A stretch of DNA of 11,274 nt, taken from positions 1 to 11,274 of the forward strand of contig DTYX01000858.1 in the NCBI GenBank assembly GCA_012961655.1. The letters are read 5' to 3'. Below are positions 6,558 through 11,274 of the stretch, piece by piece. The position numbers and the translations under genes were made by a program. Every line of letters starts with the position of its first letter. The first letter of the stretch is position 1. The notes beneath the pieces were generated by a model, which did not search any database, had not been told where the DNA came from, and saw nothing but the letters and a program-made list of their open reading frames with translations. The DNA comes from Candidatus Poribacteria bacterium (lineage in GTDB: Bacteria; Poribacteria; WGA-4E; DTYX01).

Positions 6558-7628
6558 CTACAGAATAACCCCAACCGATTTCGCGGCATCGTTAATCTGT
6601 TTCCACGTTTCATCTTCGACAAATATCCCTTCTGCCAATCGCTTTTTTTCCATACGCGTTTCAGGTTCGCCTGGAACTAGAACTTCGTCGAAGCCTGGCA
6701 TAGGTTTGGATGACTTGACATATTCGATAAAGGCATCCACTTGCTCTAGATATTCTTCGATTGGCATGAAGCTGCTGATATTTATAACTGTTAAAAATAC
6801 GGCGTTTCCGATTCTTGGCGGATTCGCCCGGCTGAATCCCGCATTTGAGATTGTTCCTGTAAGAATGTCGACCATGAGGCTCAAGCCGAATCCTTTGTGA
6901 GCGACTATGCCGCCAAATGGCAAAATCGCGCCTGGTGGGTCGGCGTATAAGTCTGCGGGATTTGTGCTTGGCTTGCCATCTGTATCGATAATCCAGCCTT
7001 CGGGAATTGACTGCCCGCGATTTCTTGCGACTCGAACCTTCCCCTCCGCGACCACGCTGGTGGTAATATCTACAACCAGAGGTTCAGCGGTAGTCTGAGA
7101 AGCAGAGGTCTCTTTTCGTCCCGTAGGCACAGCGAAACAGATTGGATTCGTCGATAGCCGCCGTTCTTTGCCGCCATACGGAGCGACGTGTTGCGCCGCG
7201 CCGTGATTGTTGACCATCACCATGCCTATCATATTCTCCTCCGCTGCCATTATGGCATAGTCCGCCATTCGCCCGACATGATTGCTATGATGCGCTCCGA
7301 CTGTGCTCACTGAGTGGGTTTTCGCTTTCTGTATGGCAATCTCCATCGCTTTGGATGCTATAACTTGGCCAAACCCCCAATTGCCATTTATCACCGCGGT
7401 GGAGGGTGTTTCTTTGACGATTTCTATGGCGATACCTGGATGCAGGTCTCCGTGCTGGATTAAATGGATATACTGCGGAATACGAATAACTCCATGTGAA
7501 TCGTGACCGACTAAATTAGCTTTAACTAAAAGTCGCATAACGATTTCTGCTTCATCATCTGGAGCGCCTGCTCCTTTGAAAATTGCTATACCAGCCCGCT
7601 TCAAATAATCCGCCGAAAAAATTGGCAT
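6558..7628 (-). CDS. Ldh-family NAD(P)-dependent oxidoreductase (malate/L-lactate/ureidoglycolate dehydrogenase type)
   Basis: A 356-residue enzyme of the LDH2/MDH2 family, which is unrelated to classical Rossmann malate dehydrogenases and interconverts 2-hydroxy acids and 2-keto acids. Key residues are the conserved His in HDSHG (42-46, H45), H117 in HHSNHVGR, NNHG (140-143), the nucleotide-site STNPICFAVP (159-168), D187 in LVVDITTS and HKGFGLSLMVD (244-254). The ATG at 7628 has GGGAGG about 8 bases upstream. Length and order match the family and no lesion is seen. Substrate could be malate, lactate, sulfolactate or ureidoglycolate; neighbours do not decide this, though the nearby glyoxylate aminotransferase would be compatible with glyoxylate or ureide metabolism. 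Cytosolic. Confidence 0.92.
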   Translation of the reverse strand: MPIFSADYLKRAGIAIFKGAGAPDDEAEIVMRLLVKANLVGHDSHGVIRIPQYIHLIQHGDLHPGIAIEIVKETPSTAVINGNWGFGQVIASKAMEIAIQKAKTHSVSTVGAHHSNHVGRMADYAIMAAEENMIGMVMVNNHGAAQHVAPYGGKERRLSTNPICFAVPTGRKETSASQTTAEPLVVDITTSVVAEGKVRVARNRGQSIPEGWIIDTDGKPSTNPADLYADPPGAILPFGGIVAHKGFGLSLMVDILTGTISNAGFSRANPPRIGNAVFLTVINISSFMPIEEYLEQVDAFIEYVKSSKPMPGFDEVLVPGEPETRMEKKRLAEGIFVEDETWKQINDAAKSVGVIL

Positions 7629-7695
7629 CTCTAATCCTCCCAGTCAAATTTAGGATAAGAATAAAAATAAAGTGAACATTTCTATTGAGACGAAC

Positions 7696-7766
7696 AAAAA
7701 AAGAACGACCACAGAAGAATATAAATTTACGAGAGTAAGATATCCTCTGATGCTCTATGGTCGTTC
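7696..7766 (-). terminator. Rho-independent terminator of the lipoprotein gene
   Basis: On the minus strand GAACGACCATAGAG (7766-7753) pairs with TTCTGTGGTCGTTC (7716-7703): 14 pairs including two G-U, the outer nine perfect. It is followed at once by seven T (7702-7696). The loop is long (36 bases). It lies about 48 bases after the lipoprotein stop and before the dehydrogenase Shine-Dalgarno, so it separates the two genes. The unusually long loop may mean the palindrome derives from an inserted short repeat that was recruited as a terminator. Confidence 0.75.
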
Positions 7767-7813
7767 CCTACGCATAATTTCAATATTAATTGGGCCAATT
7801 TTGAGATAGGTTA

Positions 7814-8587
7814 TTAGCGTCTCACTATTGCTGGCTGTGCCATTCGAATAGCTGGGTCATGTTTGAATGGTAATTGAAACTCGATTGTTTTGTACCGGCC
7901 TAGTGGGGTATCAGGTTCTAGCTCTATAGGGATTACTACCATCAAATCAGTAGCGGCTCGTTTAATCTGATAAAAGGGAATATAGCCCTCAATTGTCACT
8001 CCAGGTGGAATTTCACCTGTCGGAGCTTTCATCTCAAGCAGAATTTCCCTCGATTTTTTCAAGCCATTATCAATATCCTTAGTTCTTCCCGCTTTATACA
8101 AGAGCCGCTTCTCATTATCCTTATAGCTCAAACCGAGGTATTCATCTTCCCTATTATCCTTAATGTAGCATTTCTGCACGTTAAAGATAATATTCTTCTT
8201 ACGATTGTTAGTTATGGTTACCCAAAAAACGTCCGTCTTTTCACTCTGATGCCAGGCATCCTCATAGTAAAAAGGTGAGGTCATACCACCGCGATTATAT
8301 AGAAAATCTAAGTCATATCTTCGCCAATATTGCGCGGTAACGATAATATCCTCTTTCTGCATCGTAATTTTAGGGTGTTTCGGGTCGCTCTTAGGTTTTA
8401 TGTCAACTGAGATGTCCGGAGCAAGATTATAAACCGTAACATCCGGAGCCAGTTCCTCAGCGGCAGGCGGTGGGAAAACCGGCGGCATATTCTTAATGCT
8501 TATTGCCTGACATCCCACGAAATACACCATTAGAGAAAATATACAGAGTAGTAACAAGTTGGAAATTTTGAATCTCGATTGATACAT
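7814..8587 (-). CDS. Lipoprotein of unknown function
   Basis: I choose the ATG at 8587 because a perfect AAGGAGGT lies 8 bases upstream; the frame is open to a GTG at 8623 but that adds a poor signal. The 257-residue protein begins MYQSRFKISN, has a hydrophobic core (LLLLCIFSLMVYF) and a lipobox FVGC with C26 as the lipidated residue, followed by QAISI, which does not carry an Asp retention signal. Mature residues have a proline-rich linker (PPVFPPPAAEE) and a small internal duplication (APDVTVY / APDISVD), then a mostly beta sequence (VFWVTITNNRKKNIIFNV) suggestive of an immunoglobulin-like sandwich. I do not recognise the family. It is probably anchored in the envelope facing the periplasm. 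It stands alone with its own terminator. Confidence 0.8.
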   Translation of the reverse strand: MYQSRFKISNLLLLCIFSLMVYFVGCQAISIKNMPPVFPPPAAEELAPDVTVYNLAPDISVDIKPKSDPKHPKITMQKEDIIVTAQYWRRYDLDFLYNRGGMTSPFYYEDAWHQSEKTDVFWVTITNNRKKNIIFNVQKCYIKDNREDEYLGLSYKDNEKRLLYKAGRTKDIDNGLKKSREILLEMKAPTGEIPPGVTIEGYIPFYQIKRAATDLMVVIPIELEPDTPLGRYKTIEFQLPFKHDPAIRMAQPAIVRR

Positions 8588-8761
8588 CTTCTTTACCTCC
8601 TTAATTTTTAAATAGTTTAACACAAATCTTTGCAGAATGAAAGAAAAAAATTATATTTTAATCAATTTTTATGTTGTTCACACAAACATTTTTCTTCATA
8701 TCTGGAATATGACAAATGAAGCAACGTCATACATATCCCGTAAAACGTAATCTAATCGTTA
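8588..8761. other. AT-rich spacer upstream of the lipoprotein gene
   Basis: About 170 bases, very AT-rich. On the minus strand there are several -10-like boxes (TATAAT near 8655, TAAACT near 8617) but none with a convincing -35 at 16-18 bases, so the promoter is not placed. A weak hairpin (TCATAT/ATATGA, about 8696-8712) is present. No coding and no strong terminator for the peptidase gene is seen. Confidence 0.3.
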
Positions 8762-9850
8762 TCATCGGTGTTTTGAGATTACGGCAATTACTCGTTCAAT
8801 CGGTATCCCTAGGCGCGTATTTCCATCTCGTCCGACCATAGTTTCCGCCTTGAGAATTGAGTTAATGATTGCCTCTTCGGTTGCTTCAATCACGGCTCGA
8901 AAGAGGGACGACAACTGAGGTTCAGGGATAAATTCAGGAGGCGCTGCCGATTGTTTTGATGCGGCTGACATCCGATTGCCGCTTGAAAAAGCGATGACAA
9001 AATCGCCGCTTCCGTGTGAGGCTGTGGCGCCTGTCCGCGCTAGTCCAAATGCCGCTCGCTTAGCAACTCTGCCTAGTTGGCGCGAAGAGAGAGGCGCGTC
9101 TGTGCCGACTATAATCATTATGGACCCGCCTGGATTTTCAGTGTATGAATCTGGTGTCAACTCACTGCCCACTGGAATGCCATCGATTCGGAGGTCAGAG
9201 GCTGCGCCGGTATTAGTTAAGACCATTACGCCTAGGGTAAAATCACCCAAATCTTTCGGCAGTAGACGCGAGGCTGTGCCAATGCCGCCTTTCCAGCCAA
9301 AACCTGACATACCTACTCCGGCGCCGACATTGCCCTCTTCGACATTCGTTTCGCTGGCATCTTCTAGCGCTTGAAATACATGCTCGCGTTTGACATGCCG
9401 TCCTAAAATGTCGTTGAGGCCGCTATCATTGCATTCTCCAACGACGGGATTGAATGAATACACGCCCTCATTTTGTTGTGAGATGTAATCGACGACGGCG
9501 TCGGCAACCGTCCAAACATTTAGCGTATTGGTCAGCATTATCGGCGTTTCGATATTGCCCAATTCGATTACTTGCGGCAGACCCACCGATTTGCCAAAAG
9601 CATTGATGATATGCACCGCGGCGCAGACTTTTTCGGCGAATATATTGCCGCTATGTGGAACGATGGCCGTAACCCCAGTCCGAACCGGCCCCTTTCCTAT
9701 TATAAGTTTGCCTTCGCCTTCAATCAACGCGACGTGCCCGACCTTTACGCCGGGGACATCGGTAATGGCGTTCAATGCTGCGGTTGGCATGCTGCCTATA
9801 TCGATTCCGATGTCTCTGGCGCGAGGGCGAGCGTTGTTTTCTGTTTTCAT
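8762..9850 (-). CDS. P1-family peptidase (DmpA-like aminopeptidase, MEROPS S58)
   Basis: A 362-residue member of the DmpA/L-aminopeptidase D-esterase family, Ntn-hydrolase-like enzymes made as one chain that cleaves itself to expose a nucleophilic Ser. The N-terminal ITDVPGVKVGHV (29-40), NIETPIMLTNTLNV (99-112), VVGECNDSGLND (136-147), NVGAGVGMSGFGWKGGIG (174-191) and DLRIDGIPVG (219-228) are family signatures. The expected self-cleavage site is G242-S243 in NPGGSIMIIVGTDAPL, and SHGSGDFVIAF lies downstream. The ATG at 9850 has AAAGGAG 6 bases upstream. No signal peptide, so cytosolic. It probably trims N-terminal residues from peptides or amides; specificity is not readable. The gene is intact, 41 bases downstream of the CYTH remnant. 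Confidence 0.92.
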   Translation of the reverse strand: MKTENNARPRARDIGIDIGSMPTAALNAITDVPGVKVGHVALIEGEGKLIIGKGPVRTGVTAIVPHSGNIFAEKVCAAVHIINAFGKSVGLPQVIELGNIETPIMLTNTLNVWTVADAVVDYISQQNEGVYSFNPVVGECNDSGLNDILGRHVKREHVFQALEDASETNVEEGNVGAGVGMSGFGWKGGIGTASRLLPKDLGDFTLGVMVLTNTGAASDLRIDGIPVGSELTPDSYTENPGGSIMIIVGTDAPLSSRQLGRVAKRAAFGLARTGATASHGSGDFVIAFSSGNRMSAASKQSAAPPEFIPEPQLSSLFRAVIEATEEAIINSILKAETMVGRDGNTRLGIPIERVIAVISKHR

Positions 9851-9891
9851 GGCATCTCCTTTTGTGAATTATAAATTGCGATTAATTGCAT

Positions 9892-10147
9892 TTACCTAAG
9901 AATCCCCAAATCGCTGTATGAAACAGGAACTATCTGCGCATCATCAATTTCCAACATGTCTTTCACCAAATTATGTTCTGCTTGTACCTCCGTGTCAGTC
10001 TGATTGGTGATGACCGTTTCCAGTTGGAACGTTGAAATACGTGTCTATTTGGCGCATCGTTTTTTGATATCCCGCGCCGAGCTTGAGCAAAAGCCGACGC
10101 AGTCTTTCCAGGTTGTCGTATTTTGATTTCAACTCTAAGTTTTTCAT
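9892..10147 (-). pseudogene. CYTH-domain gene (class IV adenylate cyclase/thiamine triphosphatase-like), internally deleted remnant
   Basis: Hidden beneath the end of the GH4 frame. From ATG 10147 one minus frame reads MKNLELKSKYDNLERLRRLL and continues to MRQIDTYFNVPTGN before a stop at 9995 (50 aa). From about 10023 a second minus frame reads LETVITNQTDTEVQAEHNLV and ends EIDDAQIVPVSYSDLGILR at 9892. I read the first as the N-terminal end of a CYTH domain (E-x-K-x-K strand, helix, then the IDTYFNVP strand) and the second as its C-terminal end (LETV strand, E-H-x-x-K helix, then SYSDL). The middle, some 80-95 residues of a domain usually about 170-180 long, is missing, and the frames differ at the junction near 10025-10015. 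It has no Shine-Dalgarno of its own left. Domain identity is from memory of the family; the two open, family-like frames are seen directly. Confidence 0.65.
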
Positions 10148-10994
10148 CCTTACTTTTTTCCATGGCGTCTACATTTCGCAGGTGTAAGCCGTATTTCGCG
10201 CCGCCGTCCGCTTCTCTGCGATGATAGAAGGGCAAAAATTCGGCGACGTGCCTATCGCCTGGTGAAGGATATAAGCCGTAAATCTCAAATAGTTGGAAAC
10301 TGACCGGTTGGGTTTTGGGACCAACCTCCGCATACTTTTTACGCAATAGCGGATACGCGTCTTCACCGTTATGACGCATATCATAAATCCAGGTGAAATG
10401 GTTGATACCGGCGGCTTGCACCTGGAAATCATCGACTTGCACACCCAGATAATCGGCCAAAAATCGGCGCGTGCCGAATATGCCATGACATAGTCCGACA
10501 ATTTTTATCTCTGTGACTTTCCGCGCCGCGCGGCAGATAGCAGTCATCGGATTGGTGAAATTAAACAGCCACGCGTCGGGACAAAGTTCCTCCATATCGC
10601 GGCAAAATTCGACGGTAACAGGGATATGCCTGAGAGCGACGGATAAACCACCTGGGCCAACAGTATCGCCAACCCCTTGATATATATCGTATTTCAGAGG
10701 AATTTCGATATCTTTTCGATGCGCCTCCAAACCTCCAACACGAATCGTGGAGATGACAAAATCCGCATCACTTAACGCTTCGCGACGGTCAAGCGTGGTC
10801 TCGATATGTAAATCCGCGCTCTTTTCCCCCATCATCCTCAGCCCCAATTTTGCCATAATCTCCATACCAGATGCTTCGATGTCATGCAACACAACAGTGC
10901 TTCCCGTCAGTTCTTCAGCGCTGGTGAAATCACTCAACAATCCAGGTGTAAAATGACTCCCGGCGCCAATAATAACAATCTTTTTCGTTGGCAT
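9963..10994 (-). pseudogene. GH4-family glycosidase, 3'-truncated and fused out of frame to the CYTH remnant
   Basis: GH4 enzymes are NAD+- and Mn2+-dependent alpha-glycosidases (alpha-glucosidase, alpha-galactosidase, alpha-galacturonidase) of about 430-480 residues. I choose ATG 10994, which has GGAGA 8 bases upstream and begins MPTKKIVIIGAGSHFTPGLL, the NAD-binding loop; the frame is also open to ATG 11042 without a ribosome binding site. Counting from 11042, NFTNP (161-165), GLCHG (183-187, metal Cys), GINHFTW (212-218, metal His) and GDRHVAEF (262-269) are present. GH4-like sequence stops near VDAMEKSKDE (291-300). The last about 60 codons are Arg/Lys-rich and are simply the CYTH gene read in another frame. 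Roughly 140-180 residues are missing, so activity is unlikely. The substrate cannot be given; alpha-galacturonidase or alpha-glucosidase are the usual choices. Confidence 0.8.
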
Positions 10995-11111
10995 TTTTGA
11001 TTTCTCCAAAAAGTTATGTATTTTACTGATGGCTTTCCCCATATCTCACAAAGTGATCTGTAAAAAAATTATGATAATTCAAGTCGCTGCCTATAATCAG
11101 TAGTAAGGTAC

Positions 11112-11183
11112 AGGAATGGATGGAGGGATGGATGGTTGGATGATTTGTTTCCATTCTTCCAACCTTCCATTCATCCAATTTTT
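11112..11183. repeat. GGATG-rich inverted repeat with trailing T-run
   Basis: Bases 11112-11143 repeat the word GGATGG/GGTTGG several times. ATGGATGGTTGGATGA (11128-11143) faces TCTTCCAACCTTCCAT (11155-11170): 16 bases with two mismatches and an 11-base loop. The right side continues CCATTCATCC and then AATTTTT (11177-11183). Read on the plus strand it has the shape of a terminator, but no plus-strand gene is in view. It looks like the GGAAG/GGATG low-complexity repeats found between genes in some uncultured phyla. Confidence 0.5.
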
Positions 11184-11274
11184 ATCCGTGATAAAAAGCA
11201 GTAAAAATCGGTTAATCCGTGGCTACATCTCGTAGCGTCATTCCTCTGTGGTGACAGCAAATGGCGGGACAGAG
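11184..11274. other. Spacer upstream of the GH4 gene, no gene seen
   Basis: The last stretch of the 280-base region upstream of the GH4 start. It contains two similar words, TATCCGTGATAAAAAG and TAATCCGTGGCTAC (about 11183-11225), of the kind seen in dispersed intergenic repeats. No open frame with coding character and no clear promoter for the GH4 gene was found. Confidence 0.3.

Noticed and set aside
6550..6564. TCTGTAG-c-CTACAGA palindrome as hairpin or operator
   Set aside because: A one-base centre cannot form a loop, and the site overlaps the dehydrogenase stop codon; a short palindrome like this can arise by chance.
8588..8623. Longer lipoprotein start (GTG 8623)
   Set aside because: It would place 12 charged residues before the signal peptide and ignore the perfect AAGGAGGT before ATG 8587.
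8976..9374. Plus-strand open frame of 132 codons
   Set aside because: It is antisense to the P1 peptidase and Pro/Ser-rich in the way shadow frames are.
9892..10147. A working adenylate cyclase or triphosphatase
   Set aside because: The central half of the CYTH barrel is missing and the ends are in different frames.
10169..10501. Second minus-strand frame within GH4
   Set aside because: It lies inside a region where the GH4 frame carries the conserved metal and NAD motifs; no domain is seen in it.
5345..10994. A defence or signalling island built from WD40, P-loop NTPase, CYTH and HEPN parts
   Set aside because: The parts are separated by intact metabolic genes, have separate expression signals, and several are broken. 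No shared operon supports a single system.
1..11274. CRISPR arrays, tRNA/rRNA genes, transposases or integrase genes
   Set aside because: None seen: no regularly spaced direct repeats, no cloverleaf-like or rRNA sequence, and no recombinase motifs in any frame.

Overview
The window looks like a chromosomal segment of an uncultured, free-living or host-associated bacterium. It uses the standard code, has clear AGGAG-type ribosome binding sites, and has moderate GC with AT-rich spacers. The mix of genes (tungsten aldehyde oxidoreductase, Ldh-type dehydrogenase, P1 peptidase, GH4 glycosidase, WD40, MNT-HEPN and PIN modules) recalls Poribacteria-like lineages. That placement is from memory and is weak. 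Every gene I accept lies on the minus strand, so transcription runs from high to low coordinates.

Reading in the direction of transcription: about 11.0-9.9 kb holds a GH4 glycosidase cut short at its 3' end and fused out of frame onto a CYTH-domain (class IV adenylate cyclase/thiamine triphosphatase-like) gene that has lost its own middle. At 9.85-8.76 kb is an intact P1-family peptidase, followed by an unrecognised lipoprotein with a convincing terminator (8.59-7.70 kb). At 7.63-6.56 kb is an intact Ldh-family NAD(P) oxidoreductase. At 6.43-5.35 kb a two-repeat WD40 remnant is tightly coupled to an AAA_28-type P-loop NTPase. At 5.13-3.40 kb is an intact aldehyde:ferredoxin oxidoreductase behind a near-consensus sigma-70 promoter. 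At 3.25-2.48 kb is an MNT-HEPN gene with two visible lesions: loss of the catalytic DxD segment and a frameshift near its end. At 2.29-1.12 kb is an intact class V aminotransferase (alanine/serine-glyoxylate type). At 1.02-0.31 kb is an overlapping small-protein/PIN pair that looks like a type II toxin-antitoxin module. At 125-1 is the start of a secreted protein, probably with a C-type-lectin-like domain, running off the window.

The metabolic genes do not form one pathway or one operon. Most have their own Shine-Dalgarno site and a spacer of 100-250 bases. Only WD40/AAA_28 and the antitoxin/PIN pair are tightly coupled. Their chemistry (transamination of glyoxylate, 2-hydroxy/2-keto acid redox, aldehyde oxidation, peptide cleavage) fits a heterotroph scavenging small organic acids and amino compounds.

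The main theme of the non-housekeeping part is decay. Four loci (GH4, CYTH, MNT-HEPN, WD40) carry deletions or frameshifts while their neighbours are intact, and several spacers carry inverted or dispersed repeats. I did not find a convincing new multi-gene system. The best leads are the hidden CYTH remnant, the damaged MNT-HEPN toxin-antitoxin gene and the unrecognised partner of the PIN protein.
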